DNA from: an uncultured Ruminococcus sp.
Lineage (GTDB): Bacteria; Bacillota; Clostridia; Oscillospirales; Acutalibacteraceae
Direction: 5' to 3'
Assembly (NCBI GenBank): GCA_902786345.1
Contig: CADACB010000006.1
Span: 1 to 64,000 of the forward strand
Length of the DNA stretch: 64,000 bases
Shown: positions 26,401 to 34,758 of the stretch, piece after piece
Position numbering within the stretch: position 1 is the stretch's first letter
Layout: each line of letters starts with the position of its first letter
Made by a program: the position numbers and the translations under genes
The notes under the pieces: generated by a model
Databases searched by the model: none
The model's input: the letters and a program-made list of their open reading frames with translations, nothing else
What the model was told of the DNA's origin: nothing

Positions 26401-26787
26401 GTAAACGTAACACCAAAGTCAACAGGCACATACAATATCTGTGTTAAGGCAAAAGACAGCTCGGGTACTATCGTAAAGTCGTATCACGATATTACAGTCA
26501 AGGCAGTTCCGCTTTCCAATACAGTCACATTGTCGTCAAAGACAATAACAAAGGGTAAGAGTGTTACAGTAAAATCTGAAGCTTCGGGGGGAACAGGTTC
26601 ATATGAATACGCAGTATTCTATAAGAAGTCAACTCAGACAGATTGGACAACGGTACAGAAGTTCAGAACAAATTCGTCCGTAAACGTAACACCAAAGTCA
26701 ACAGGAACATACAATATCTGTGTTAAGGCAAAAGATAGCTCGGGTACTATCATAAAGACATATCAGAACATAAGCGTCAGCAAGTAA
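23449..26787 (+). CDS. Secreted alpha-amylase, GH13_28-like with CBM26 and C-terminal repeats
   Basis: About 1112 aa. I chose TTG at 23449 because GGGAGAG lies eight bases before it; GTG at 23440 is too close to that site. Signal peptide (about 1-45). GH13 barrel (about 50-480) resembling Bacillus AmyE: ILHCWNWSYNNIKKYMKDIA, IVDIVANHMGN, GFRFDAAKH (nucleophile Asp262), FYGEVLNR (acid/base Glu306), AESHDTYM (Asp371). Then a beta domain (about 550-640), CBM26 starch-binding module (about 646-744; WKDVYCYAYTGNG, WPGVKM), another beta domain (about 750-835) and three modules (838-925, 926-1019, 1020-1112) with YQYAVFYKKSSQT..W, TPKSTGTYNICVKAKDSSGT. The same module occurs twice in the 4910 gene. 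Hydrolyses alpha-1,4 links in starch outside the cell. Confidence 0.93.
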   Translation: MYSEKKSKFGAVKKFAAAMLSAAVLCTGFAGFGSSTAALTVQAASSSGTDYGLADSSQEGVILHCWNWSYNNIKKYMKDIAAAGYTSVQTSPVQQPKDYYWEGVAYGNVGIPNGTGGEDGNWWKAYQPVTFSICDNGHTWYGTKAEFKAMCDEAEKYGIKVIVDIVANHMGNIQGYKIGDVETVMGDISPQVGEFWKPEMLTDSSYWHISTSWTHTSDGRFDVTQGNMGMPDLNTGDKKVQQMVLGLLKECIDCGADGFRFDAAKHIETPADNASFASDFWNVVLDGARAYYKQKNGYDGVYFYGEVLNRLDDTNAENYYLSKMSLTDNSTSDNLRNSVIHGSVNALATSGYCGYIHGKSNRAVLWAESHDTYMGGGSSYDASDADIKKTWAIIASRKDSTALFFARPYYSKDILAGDVSKARQSSAVILENLGGEQTQLGDVGSLTWADPEVVAVNRFRNYFIGQSEKLGSSGNTAYNVRGNTGIVIVRGEGPGAVSLSVSMANGTYKDQVSGETFTVSGGKLTGNIKNKNGIAVVYNPSVDYGKVSPEKPTVLKISASTSDGKNVFYTDNVNVSMNVEGASSAKYTTSEGKSGSFTGTSSTVNVGSYTATGEDVSITITATAKDGTKKEKTYTFTKKIISSEYPTLTKGGVVFDNSAYNWKDVYCYAYTGNGAVKNAAWPGVKMTPEQGEYYSYELPSTLTGTVSVIFNNNSGIQYPGSGQPGLTMKNTDKKLFKSNTLTDLPESVPTLKVSLKASAQKAAVDQKVTLTASASNGSGTVKYTFLANDGTTIRAAGTSNSCTWTPTKAGSYILALKAEDSSHSVTAVTNVTVIGEGSELVSTSSIKTSGGTVTLNGSAAGGKAPYQYTYSYKSSSSSSWTCLKAYSATSTVNFTPEKAGTYDICIKVKDSNSNVVKSYFTAKITTSVLTNAVAITPKTITKGDSVTVKSSASGGTGSYQYAVFYKKSSQTSWTTVQKFGTNSSVNVTPKSTGTYNICVKAKDSSGTIVKSYHDITVKAVPLSNTVTLSSKTITKGKSVTVKSEASGGTGSYEYAVFYKKSTQTDWTTVQKFRTNSSVNVTPKSTGTYNICVKAKDSSGTIIKTYQNISVSK

Positions 26788-26793
26788 ATCATT

Positions 26794-26828
26794 AAAAGGC
26801 TGCTTCGGTATTCAGAAGCAGCCTTTTC
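26794..26828 (+). terminator. Rho-independent terminator after amylase
   Basis: AAAAGGCTGCTTC ... GAAGCAGCCTTTT stem-loop, 7 bp after the stop. Confidence 0.85.
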
Positions 26829-26938
26829 GGATATATTTTAGTATTTTTCAGTGTGAAAATAACTAAAATGATTGTGTTGATCAGAACTAAATATTATAAT
26901 AATAGTATTAAAAGCTATAAGTTTAGGGGGGATCGGAA

Positions 26939-27250
26939 ATGAAAAGTGTAAGGATAACTGTAATAAGAAAGGCTTGCTACAGTGATCTGATAGAAAAGTA
27001 TGAAAATCCGCTTGATGAACCCTGCAATATGGAATTAGGTCAGGTATTTATTACAGAGGGCTGGCAGCGCCCTGAAGGATTGTGTGAAAGTGCATGGGAA
27101 AGTATGTCTGCATTTGTTATGGCTTTGTCATTTGGTGCTGAGAATATTTATAACGGATGGATGAAGAATAAGCACTCAGTTATGATTTCCTGCAACGATG
27201 GATTCAGACCTGTTAGCTTTCTGGTGGAGGCTATTAATGATAATGTATGA
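26939..27250 (+). CDS. TIGR04076-like small protein
   Basis: 103 aa, resembling the TIGR04076 family: KSVRITVIRKACYSDLIEKY, GQVFITEGWQRPEGLCESAW, ending in a Cys-containing MISCNDGFRPVSF. Members are small uncharacterised proteins of anaerobic bacteria, often with conserved cysteines. Ribosome site GGGGGGAT. Ends 22 bp before the next gene and is probably co-transcribed with it. Confidence 0.65.
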   Translation: MKSVRITVIRKACYSDLIEKYENPLDEPCNMELGQVFITEGWQRPEGLCESAWESMSAFVMALSFGAENIYNGWMKNKHSVMISCNDGFRPVSFLVEAINDNV

Positions 27251-27272
27251 ATTTAAAATGAGGTTAAAATAT

Positions 27273-28196
27273 ATGGATTATTCAGATAAATTGAATGGTT
27301 ATTGGGAAGAAGGTTACCATTACTATATGGAGTTCAGGAACGAAAAGCTGATTGTCAGAGATTACAGAAGAAGAATTGAACTTGAAACTAATGTTTCATA
27401 TGATGCAGACAGGTTAGAAAGCGGAGAACGTACTATAATAACTCTTGAGAATAATATTCTTTCCAGAACCGGTGATGGAGAAATGATGTCAGAGATAAAA
27501 GAGCTTGCATACGAAAACGATGAACTGAAAATGCTTTACAATTATATTGTAATGGGAGAAACACTTTATACTCTTACGAAAAAGGATGGCGGACCTTTCA
27601 GTCACATTATTATAAGAGATGAGGAATTTATTGATAAGCTTCAGGGAGTGTGGGAGGAGTGGAGCATAAATGGTAAGGGTAAATTTCCTCTTGTCATAAC
27701 CGGTAATTCCGTATATTGTTTTGGAAGTAAGAAAAAATTTCACGTTGTCAGTTACACCTATGATAATGATAATGTATATATTGTACCGGAGGATCTGACA
27801 TTAAATGATTTTGGTGGGTTTACAAGAATTTGTGTTTATCCTGATATGCTTACAACAACGATGATGGTATATGATATGAGTATGCCGCTTTCGGTATTTG
27901 CAAGAGAGAATATGTTGGATAAAATAGAAGTTCCCCAAGCAGCCAAACAGGTACCTGTAAACGTTATGATGAATCGCAATACACATAATCCCGATATGGC
28001 ATCAATAGGAATGATGGGTATGGATCAATTTATACAGAATATTAATAAAAAAGAAGAAGTTGATGGAAATATTAAAAATAAACCCGTTAATAATGCCGGC
28101 GATCATATTAAATTTTGTCCTTCCTGCGGATATAAATTACCTGAGGAGCGTTTGAAATTCTGTGCTGAATGCGGAGAAAGACTTGACAAATATTGA
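27273..28196 (+). CDS. Hypothetical protein with C-terminal zinc ribbon
   Basis: 307 aa from the ATG at 27273 (GAGG upstream; earlier Met codons overlap the preceding gene). Two repeated beta-rich halves: DKLNGYWEEGYHYYMEFR and DKLQGVWEEWSINGKGKF have the same layout, with a lipocalin-like or tandem small-beta-domain look. The C-terminus is a four-cysteine ribbon, FCPSCGYKLPEE ... FCAECGERL. No membrane segment. I do not recognise a family and assign no function. Confidence 0.6.
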   Translation: MDYSDKLNGYWEEGYHYYMEFRNEKLIVRDYRRRIELETNVSYDADRLESGERTIITLENNILSRTGDGEMMSEIKELAYENDELKMLYNYIVMGETLYTLTKKDGGPFSHIIIRDEEFIDKLQGVWEEWSINGKGKFPLVITGNSVYCFGSKKKFHVVSYTYDNDNVYIVPEDLTLNDFGGFTRICVYPDMLTTTMMVYDMSMPLSVFARENMLDKIEVPQAAKQVPVNVMMNRNTHNPDMASIGMMGMDQFIQNINKKEEVDGNIKNKPVNNAGDHIKFCPSCGYKLPEERLKFCAECGERLDKY

Positions 28197-28219
28197 AATT
28201 TGATATTATTTACATTCAG

Positions 28220-28251
28220 AAAAATAGCTGCCGTTGAAAAAAACGGCAGCT
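28220..28251 (-). terminator. Terminator between convergent genes
   Basis: 10-bp stem AGCTGCCGTT/AACGGCAGCT with GAAAAA loop (28226-28251). The A-run on its left gives a U-tail for the minus-strand XRE gene. Confidence 0.65.
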
Positions 28252-28311
28252 GTGATCACAGTATTTAATATGTGCTAAAGCAATGTACGGTATAAAACGA
28301 AAGGACCTGCG

Positions 28312-28671
28312 TCAGCCTTCTAACTTGGAATAGTTTTTGCTGTCAACGAGATCTCTGGAATATTCAGCAACTTTTTTCAAACCTTTGTTTGTAAGCTTGC
28401 CTATGTTTTCTTCAATCTGTTTTTTAAGCTCAAGATCTGTGTATTCCATCTCAATCAGTTCCCCGTTTATCTGAACGAAAGGACTAAGACCTAACAGATA
28501 ATCGGTTGAAACATTGAAATACTTAGCGAGCTTCATAAGAGTTTCACCGTTAGGAATACCTCCGCTTTTCCATTTGCTGATTATTCCGGAAGATAAACCT
28601 ATTTCTTTGCCCACAGGGTTTGGTCGTTTACCATTTCTTAGACACAGGCTGTAGAATCTTTCCCAAAACAT
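28312..28671 (-). CDS. XRE/Cro-CI family transcriptional regulator
   Basis: 119 aa. N-terminal helix-turn-helix (about 5-62: MFWERFYSLCLRNGKRPNPV, EIGLSSGIISKWKSGGIPNG, LAKYFNVSTDYLLG) and a C-terminal helical part (about 80-119). Binds DNA as a dimer; target unknown. It is followed upstream by a 366-bp divergent spacer with two copies of a TTACCGxxTAATA-like motif. Ribosome site GAGGGG before the ATG. Confidence 0.85.
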   Translation of the reverse strand: MFWERFYSLCLRNGKRPNPVGKEIGLSSGIISKWKSGGIPNGETLMKLAKYFNVSTDYLLGLSPFVQINGELIEMEYTDLELKKQIEENIGKLTNKGLKKVAEYSRDLVDSKNYSKLEG

Positions 28672-29037
28672 ATAAATCCCCCTCTAACCTTAAATAATAA
28701 TATAAAAGTGTTTTTTGCAAAATTTAACTTTTATACCTGTAATAACACAAATCGGCTGATTTACGCGGTTAGTCCAAAATATTACCGTCTAATACCAATT
28801 AAATCTTACCACATATATTTAATAAAAACAAGAGTAATTTACAATAAAAACAAGTTATTTTTTTTTGTTTTGTAAGTGCTGCCTAAATTTTACCGAGTAA
28901 TAAGATTAATTTTTGCAAAATGACAAATAAAATTATAAATATTTATATTCTGAATATCAGTAAAAATCTGATCTGATGTAAAATAAAAATATGCTACTAT
29001 AGTAATATTTAATAAAATCAAGGAGAGCGACAGTAAT
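28672..29037. promoter_or_regulatory. Divergent regulatory gap with two TTACCG-TAATA motifs
   Basis: AT-rich DNA between the XRE gene and the S66 peptidase gene. TTACCGTCTAATA (28782-28794) and TTACCGAGTAATA (28890-28902) are 108 bp apart in the same direction and may be binding sites for the XRE protein. No gene seen. Confidence 0.3.
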
Positions 29038-29922
29038 ATGACAAAGGCGATGCTTGTATGCTGTTCTGATGCAAGAAAATATGATGAGCGAAAAATGATT
29101 GATGAACTGAAAACAAAACTACACTCATTTGGCATAGATATAGACTGTGCAGAACATATTTTTTCACAGTCCGGAATGATACGAAGTGCATCACCGCAGG
29201 TCAGAGCAGATGAACTTATGAACTGTTTTATCAGTAGTGACACAGAAAATATTTTTGATATATCAGGCGGTGATATTGCCAATGAGCTATTAGATCATCT
29301 TGATTATGAAATGATAAGCCAATCTTATTCTGTTTTTTGGGGATATAGTGACCTGACAACAATTATAAATGCTATTTATACAAAAACAGGTAAGTCGTCT
29401 GTTTTGTATCAGATAAAAAATATTATTGGCACGTGTGGACAGTTGCAGACAGCTCGGGTTAAAAATTTTATTTCAGCAAAAGATAACGAGCTTTTTGATA
29501 TTAAGGGCAGATTTATAAGTGGCGGCAGTATGAAGGGGATAACTGTAGGCGGAAACATAAGGTGTCTTCTTAAGCTTGCAGGTACTGAATATTTTCCTGA
29601 TATGAACGGAAAGGTGTTAGTGCTTGAGGCAAGAGGAGGAAAAGCCGGACAGATAATATCATTCTTTAATCAGTTGAAACAGATGAGAGTTTATGATAAA
29701 ATAAACGGTATGATACTTGGTACATTTACAACTCTTGATAATACATGCGGTACAGGATTTGTTGAGCGGCTGGCTCTTGAAGTAACTGGAGGAAAATTAC
29801 CTATATTCAGAACTTATGAGTTTGGACACAGCCCTGATTCAAAGGCTGTGATCATAGGAGAAGAGCTTGCTGTTACGCAAACGTGTAGCTATACAAAATA
29901 CCCGATATACCCGATGATATAA
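29038..29922 (+). CDS. S66 family peptidase (LD-carboxypeptidase / MccF-like)
   Basis: 294 aa. Serine peptidase triad in family positions: WGYSDLTT (Ser104), VLVLEARGG (Glu197), EFGHSPDS (His264). S66 enzymes trim the terminal D-amino acid from muropeptide tetrapeptides, or inactivate microcin C-like peptides. No signal peptide, so cytoplasmic. It is unusually short in its N-terminal part, missing the usual long GD..R loop text, but the catalytic parts are intact. Ribosome site AAGGAGAG. Divergent from the XRE gene; monocistronic. Confidence 0.85.
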   Translation: MTKAMLVCCSDARKYDERKMIDELKTKLHSFGIDIDCAEHIFSQSGMIRSASPQVRADELMNCFISSDTENIFDISGGDIANELLDHLDYEMISQSYSVFWGYSDLTTIINAIYTKTGKSSVLYQIKNIIGTCGQLQTARVKNFISAKDNELFDIKGRFISGGSMKGITVGGNIRCLLKLAGTEYFPDMNGKVLVLEARGGKAGQIISFFNQLKQMRVYDKINGMILGTFTTLDNTCGTGFVERLALEVTGGKLPIFRTYEFGHSPDSKAVIIGEELAVTQTCSYTKYPIYPMI

Positions 29923-30027
29923 AAAACTGATGATTTCAGTGAAAGATCAGGTCAAGGATATATGTGGAATCAGCTTGCCGGTAACATTTTCACGGAAATA
30001 AATTTTTATAATCTGACAGTTGAAATT

Positions 30028-30207
30028 TTGTAAACTCATCTTTTAAGGAATTATTTGTGAGCTTACGACTACAAATTCGTAAAAAAATTTATTGGATTTA
30101 GGAAAAGGGTATGTGAAATAATCCTTTTTCTGCTGAAAAATTGGATCCTACGTGCAATTGTCATACTAAAATTTAATTCTATGTAAAATGCTGATTATGT
30201 ATTGACA
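30028..30207 (+). repeat. Conserved intergenic element, copy B (upstream of the his operon)
   Basis: About 180 bp aligned with 19328-19503: AAACTCATCTTTT, GGAATTATTTGTGAGCTTAC, GGATTTAGGAAAAGGGTATG, CGTGCAATTGTCATACTAAA, ending at TATTGACA. It lies between the S66 peptidase gene and hisZ and contains no reading frame. No T-box motif (AGGGTGGNACCGCG) is present. Confidence 0.65.
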
Positions 30208-30231
30208 AAGTTGCTGATAATATGGTATCAT
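30202..30231 (+). promoter_or_regulatory. Promoter of hisZGDC
   Basis: TTGACA (30202-30207), 18-bp spacer, TATCAT (30226-30231), about 55 bp before the hisZ ATG. Confidence 0.6.
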
Positions 30232-30290
30232 ATTATTATGTTATTACTTTACCTTAATAAAGTAGATTTTTAGGAAATGAGGAAATAGCT

Positions 30291-31493
30291 ATGAAGGACT
30301 ATTCAAGGATAACCCCTGAGGGAACAAAGGACCTGCTCTTTGAGGAGTGCCTTGCAAACAGGACAGCATCATCAATACTTGGAAATGTGTTTTCACAGCG
30401 TGGCTTTCACGAGGTTCTTACTCCGGGAATTGAATTTTATGATCTTTTTTCGGAGGATAAATCGGGAATCCCTATGGAGTATATGTTCAAGATGAGTGAT
30501 TCTAAGGGCAGACTTATGGTAATGCGTCCGGACTCTACGCTGCCCATTGCACGTATGGTCACAACAAGACTTAAAAATATGAAGCATCCAATAAGACTTT
30601 TTTATAACCAGAGAGTTTACAGATATAATCCTGGACTAACGGGAAGAAGCAACGAGGTTATGCAGACAGGCATAGAGCTTATCGGAGCAAAAGGAAAAAG
30701 GGCTGATCTTGAGGTTATTACTACAGCTATTGAAGCACTTTCAAAATGTGTTCCTGATTTTAGAATAGAGCTTGGTCATGCAGGATTTTTTAAAGCACTT
30801 GCACAAATGCTGCCTGTAAGTGATGATGAACGTGAGGAGATCCGCAGCTTTATAGAATCAAAGAATTATTCTGCACTCAATTCGACTCTTGATAGTCTTG
30901 AACAAACTCAGGCAGTCAATGTGATCCGAAAACTTCCGCGTCTTTTCGGCGGTATTGAGGTTATAGATGAAGCATTCAGACTTTGTGATAATGACGCTGC
31001 CTTGAGTACGCTTGAATATGTAAGAGAAATATATAATCACCTTTCAAAGTATGGCCTTGGCGACAGACTTATCATTGACCTTGGCTTGGTTCAGCGCAAT
31101 GATTACTACAGCAGCATAGTTTTCAGCGGATATGTTCTCGGCTCAGGTGAACCGGTTCTTATCGGCGGCAGATATGACAATCTTCTTGATAGCTTTGATG
31201 ACCCCGCTCCTGCTATAGGATTTGGCATCAACGTCGATGCCCTTGCAAGAGTGATGCTCAAGAGAGGAAATATCTCTCAGAAGAAACAGCCTGATGTACT
31301 TGTGCATAGTGAAGAAGGCTATGAGATTGAAGCTATAAAATATACAGAAACGCTTGCACAGGCAAATATCCTCGGAGAAAACAGTGTTTTCGAGACAGAA
31401 GAGGAAGCTATGGAATATGCAGTATTTAAGGGAATAAAAAGGCTTGCTGTTGTGGGAGCTGAGATCAAGACACTTGAAACGGGGGTTAAATAA
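30291..31493 (+). CDS. hisZ: ATP phosphoribosyltransferase regulatory subunit
   Basis: 400 aa paralogue of histidyl-tRNA synthetase without synthetase activity. It forms a complex with short HisG and gives it activity and histidine feedback. Seen: [10 protein letters not shown] near the start, [13 protein letters not shown] (motif 2 region), [20 protein letters not shown] with MQTGIELIG, and [20 protein letters not shown]. The anticodon-binding domain is reduced. Overlaps hisG by one base (TAATG). Confidence 0.93.
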   Translation: MKDYSRITPEGTKDLLFEECLANRTASSILGNVFSQRGFHEVLTPGIEFYDLFSEDKSGIPMEYMFKMSDSKGRLMVMRPDSTLPIARMVTTRLKNMKHPIRLFYNQRVYRYNPGLTGRSNEVMQTGIELIGAKGKRADLEVITTAIEALSKCVPDFRIELGHAGFFKALAQMLPVSDDEREEIRSFIESKNYSALNSTLDSLEQTQAVNVIRKLPRLFGGIEVIDEAFRLCDNDAALSTLEYVREIYNHLSKYGLGDRLIIDLGLVQRNDYYSSIVFSGYVLGSGEPVLIGGRYDNLLDSFDDPAPAIGFGINVDALARVMLKRGNISQKKQPDVLVHSEEGYEIEAIKYTETLAQANILGENSVFETEEEAMEYAVFKGIKRLAVVGAEIKTLETGVK

Positions 31494-32137
31494 TGAAGCC
31501 TTTACGAATTGCTTTGACAAAGGGCAGACTTGAAAAGGACACTGTAAAGCTGCTGGAAAGTGCCGGTTATGACTGTACGTCTGTACGTGAAAAGGGCAGA
31601 AGACTTATACTGCCCATAGGAAACGGTGAAATAGAGGTAGTTCTTGCGAAAGCAGCAGATGTGATAACGTATGTTGAAAACGGAGTATGCGATCTGGGAG
31701 TTGTCGGCAAGGATACTATAATGGAAAACGGAAGAAGCTTTTATGAAATTCTGGATCTTGGCTTTGGTAAATGTCGATTTGCACTTGCAGGGAAAAAAGG
31801 TAAGGATTTTTATTCTGGTTATAACGAAAAAACCATTGCCACAAAATATCCCAATGTGACCAGAGGTTTTTTTGAAGGCAAGGGTATGGATATAAGGATA
31901 ATAAAAATTGAAGGTTCTGTAGAGCTTGCTCCGCTGCTTGGACTATCGGATGCTATTGTAGATATTGTTGAAACCGGATCAACACTTAAAGAAAACGGAC
32001 TTGTTATAATCGAGGATAACGTAGCACCGATTTCTGCAAGATTGATAGCCAATACAGCGAGTCTGAAACTGAGAAAGACCGAGATTGAAGAGCTTGCAGC
32101 AAAAATGGAGGAAGAGAGGTTAAAACAGAATGATTAA
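31493..32137 (+). CDS. hisG: ATP phosphoribosyltransferase, short form
   Basis: 214 aa, the short HisG class that lacks the C-terminal regulatory domain and depends on HisZ. It condenses ATP with PRPP in the first histidine step. Seen: [53 protein letters not shown] with [14 protein letters not shown] (PRPP loop). Overlaps hisD by 8 bp. Confidence 0.96.
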   Translation: MKPLRIALTKGRLEKDTVKLLESAGYDCTSVREKGRRLILPIGNGEIEVVLAKAADVITYVENGVCDLGVVGKDTIMENGRSFYEILDLGFGKCRFALAGKKGKDFYSGYNEKTIATKYPNVTRGFFEGKGMDIRIIKIEGSVELAPLLGLSDAIVDIVETGSTLKENGLVIIEDNVAPISARLIANTASLKLRKTEIEELAAKMEEERLKQND

Positions 32138-33422
32138 TATAATAAAAACAGACGGAAAAACTGAATATGAGTTCCTTGCACAGGTCCGTGAAAGAAGCAA
32201 CAGTACAAATAAGGATGTTACAGCCGTTGTATCTGATATAATAGAAAACGTGAGAACAAGAGGCGATGAGGCTGTAAAGGAATATACCATAAAATTTGAC
32301 GGAAAAGCACCTGATTTTTTTGAAGTACCAAGAGACGAAATATTTGCGTCAAGCGCACAATGCGATCCTGAATTTATTGTTACACTTAAAAGAGCTGCCG
32401 ATAATATCAGGGAATTTCACGAGCGTCAGAAGCAGCAGAGCTGGCTTACAACAAAGGAAAACGGTGTAATTATGGGACAGCGTGTAAGAGGACTTGCACG
32501 TGTAGGGCTGTATGTTCCGGGAGGTACTGCAGCATATCCATCATCTGTGCTTATGAATGCCATTCCTGCAAAAATTGCAGGCGTAAAGGAACTTATTATG
32601 GTAACTCCGCCGCTCAAAAACGGAAAGCCGAATCCTGACATAATGGCTGCTGCAGCAATTGCAGGAGTTGACAGAGTATTCCTTATGGGTGGCGCACAGG
32701 CTGTGGCTGCATTGGCTTATGGAACTGAGAGCGTTCCGAAGGTGGATAAAATCGTTGGACCTGGCAATATATTCGTTGCAACAGCCAAGAAGCTTCTTTA
32801 CGGAAATGTTGATATAGATATGATCGCAGGTCCAAGTGAGATACTTGTTCTGGCTGATGAAAGTGCTGATCCGAAATTCCTTGCAGCTGATCTTATGTCA
32901 CAGGCAGAACACGACAGACTTGCGTCCGCTATTATGGTTACAACATCTCATCAGCTTGCAGATGAAACAGTGAAAGAGCTTGATCGTCAGATGCAGACAC
33001 TTTCACGAAAGGATATAATAGATGAATCTCTTACAAATTATGGTGTTATCATAATTTGCGATACAATGGATAAGGCAGTTGAAATGGCAAACGAGCTTGC
33101 TCCTGAGCATCTGGAGGTCTGCTGTAAAAATCCTATGGAATATGTAGGAAGGTTGGATAATGCAGGATCTGTATTCCTCGGAAACTATTCTCCCGAACCT
33201 CTTGGTGATTATTTTGCAGGTCCTAACCACGTTCTTCCCACAAGCGGTACTGCAAGATTTTTCTCACCTCTTTCTGTTGACAGTTTTATAAAAAAATCGA
33301 GCTTTATTTACTACACTGAGCAGGCACTTGAAAAGGATAAGGATGATATTGTACGCTTTGCAAATACCGAAGGACTTACTGCACATGCAAATTCTATTAC
33401 CGTAAGATTTGAGGATAAATAA
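32130..33422 (+). CDS. hisD: Histidinol dehydrogenase
   Basis: 430 aa, full length. Oxidises histidinol to histidine in two NAD+-dependent steps with Zn2+. Seen: [24 protein letters not shown] block ([14 protein letters not shown]), [38 protein letters not shown] (zinc ligands Gln/His), [14 protein letters not shown]. Translationally coupled to hisG. Confidence 0.97.
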   Translation: MINIIKTDGKTEYEFLAQVRERSNSTNKDVTAVVSDIIENVRTRGDEAVKEYTIKFDGKAPDFFEVPRDEIFASSAQCDPEFIVTLKRAADNIREFHERQKQQSWLTTKENGVIMGQRVRGLARVGLYVPGGTAAYPSSVLMNAIPAKIAGVKELIMVTPPLKNGKPNPDIMAAAAIAGVDRVFLMGGAQAVAALAYGTESVPKVDKIVGPGNIFVATAKKLLYGNVDIDMIAGPSEILVLADESADPKFLAADLMSQAEHDRLASAIMVTTSHQLADETVKELDRQMQTLSRKDIIDESLTNYGVIIICDTMDKAVEMANELAPEHLEVCCKNPMEYVGRLDNAGSVFLGNYSPEPLGDYFAGPNHVLPTSGTARFFSPLSVDSFIKKSSFIYYTEQALEKDKDDIVRFANTEGLTAHANSITVRFEDK

Positions 33423-33476
33423 AATAATAAGCGTGGATACTAATAGTGCTTTCAATGCAATGAAGGAGTGGTACAT

Positions 33477-34559
33477 ATGCCATTTGAATTATGTGATAAG
33501 GTACGTGAGCTTGAACCTTACGAGCCTATAACCGGCAGCTACAGGATAAGACTTGATGCAAATGAATCCTTTTATTCTATGCCGGATGAAATAAAAAATG
33601 AAATAAAGAATATAATAGACAGAGTTGATTTTAACCGTTATCCTGATCCGATGGCTGAGAAGCTTATAAAAGCGTTTTCGGAATATTATGGTATCAGTCC
33701 GGAAAATGTAACCGCTACAAACGGTTCTGATGAAATGCTTTATCTTCTTGCGTCGGCATTGCTGAAAAAGAACAGCACTGTAATTGTTGTTGAGCCGGAC
33801 TTTTCAATGTACCGTTTTTATTCATTTCTTTCAGAAAATAAAGTGATTGGACTGAATAAATCCGAAGCATTGAATATTGATGTTGACGAGCTGATAAAGC
33901 TTGCTAATGAAAATAATGCGGATATGATCATTTTTTCCAATCCCTGTAATCCCACAGGGCAGGGAATATCGGCTGAGGATGCACGAAAACTTGTAAATTC
34001 CGTATCGGGCTTGGTTGTTCTTGATGAGGCATATATGGACTTCTGGGATCAGCCTCTTTTAAATGAGGCTGCCGGATATGATAATTTGATCGTACTTAAA
34101 ACTGCATCCAAGGCTGTAGGTTCTGCTGCAATCCGTCTGGGATTTGCCATATGCAATAAAACATTAACTAAGGCTTTGCGATCGGTTAAATCTCCTTATA
34201 ATGTAAATACACTCAGTCAGGAAATCGGAGCCTGCATCTATACCCATAAGGAAATGCTTGCAGAAAGACGCGAAAATATTATCAAAAATACAAAGGAGCT
34301 TTTTAAACATCTTATAAAACTGAAGCAGAATTACAAGCTTCCGTTTGACATACTGGAGCCTTGTGCAAACTTTGTATTTATAAGAAGTGAGCTTGCTAAG
34401 AGTATTTATGAGTATCTGTTGGAAAGCGGAATTGCAGTAAGGTATTTCGGAAATGCCTCTGCACTAAGAATTACAACAGGCAATGATAATGAAAATTCAG
34501 AGCTTCTTAAGTGTATAGAGCAATACATTATAGAAAAATATATTTCGTTAAATCGTTGA
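33477..34559 (+). CDS. hisC: Histidinol-phosphate aminotransferase
   Basis: 360 aa from the ATG at 33477 (AAGGAG eight bases upstream; the GTG at 33468 is less likely). Fold-type I PLP enzyme converting imidazole-acetol phosphate to histidinol phosphate. Seen: RLDANESFYSMPDEI, NRYPDPMAEKL, TNGSDEMLYLL, FSNPCNPTGQGIS, VLDEAYMDF, and the PLP lysine in LKTASKAVGSAAIRLG. Last gene of the first his unit; 199 bp separate it from hisB. Confidence 0.95.
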   Translation: MPFELCDKVRELEPYEPITGSYRIRLDANESFYSMPDEIKNEIKNIIDRVDFNRYPDPMAEKLIKAFSEYYGISPENVTATNGSDEMLYLLASALLKKNSTVIVVEPDFSMYRFYSFLSENKVIGLNKSEALNIDVDELIKLANENNADMIIFSNPCNPTGQGISAEDARKLVNSVSGLVVLDEAYMDFWDQPLLNEAAGYDNLIVLKTASKAVGSAAIRLGFAICNKTLTKALRSVKSPYNVNTLSQEIGACIYTHKEMLAERRENIIKNTKELFKHLIKLKQNYKLPFDILEPCANFVFIRSELAKSIYEYLLESGIAVRYFGNASALRITTGNDNENSELLKCIEQYIIEKYISLNR

Positions 34560-34616
34560 TTTTTTGACACCTTGCCAAAAAATGCATTCAAAAAAATGTC
34601 AATGCCTTAATTATTG

Positions 34617-34679
34617 TTTACAAATTTAAAAAAAAGAGTTATACTAAAGACAATACCGCACAAAAGTGGTATTGTCTTT
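34617..34679 (+). promoter_or_regulatory. hisB promoter and 5' leader hairpin
   Basis: TTTACA (34617-34622), 17-bp spacer, TATACT (34640-34645), then immediately a 14-bp stem AAAGACAATACCGC/GTGGTATTGTCTTT (34646-34679, loop ACAAAA). If transcription starts near 34652 the stem is partly at the 5' end of the mRNA; otherwise it may end hisC transcripts, though its T-tail (TTTAGTTG) is weak. A second inverted pair TATCGGCG/CGCCGATA spans 34686-34725. Confidence 0.55.
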
Positions 34680-34758
34680 AGTTGTTATCGGCGTTATATC
34701 ATACGTAATTAATCAGCCGCCGATATAATGGCTAAGAAGCAGCATTGGAGGGACATTA

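Noticed and set aside
30028..30290. T-box or histidine attenuator leader upstream of hisZ
   Set aside because: No T-box core (AGGGTGGNACCGCG), no run of His codons in a leader peptide, and no terminator stem before hisZ.
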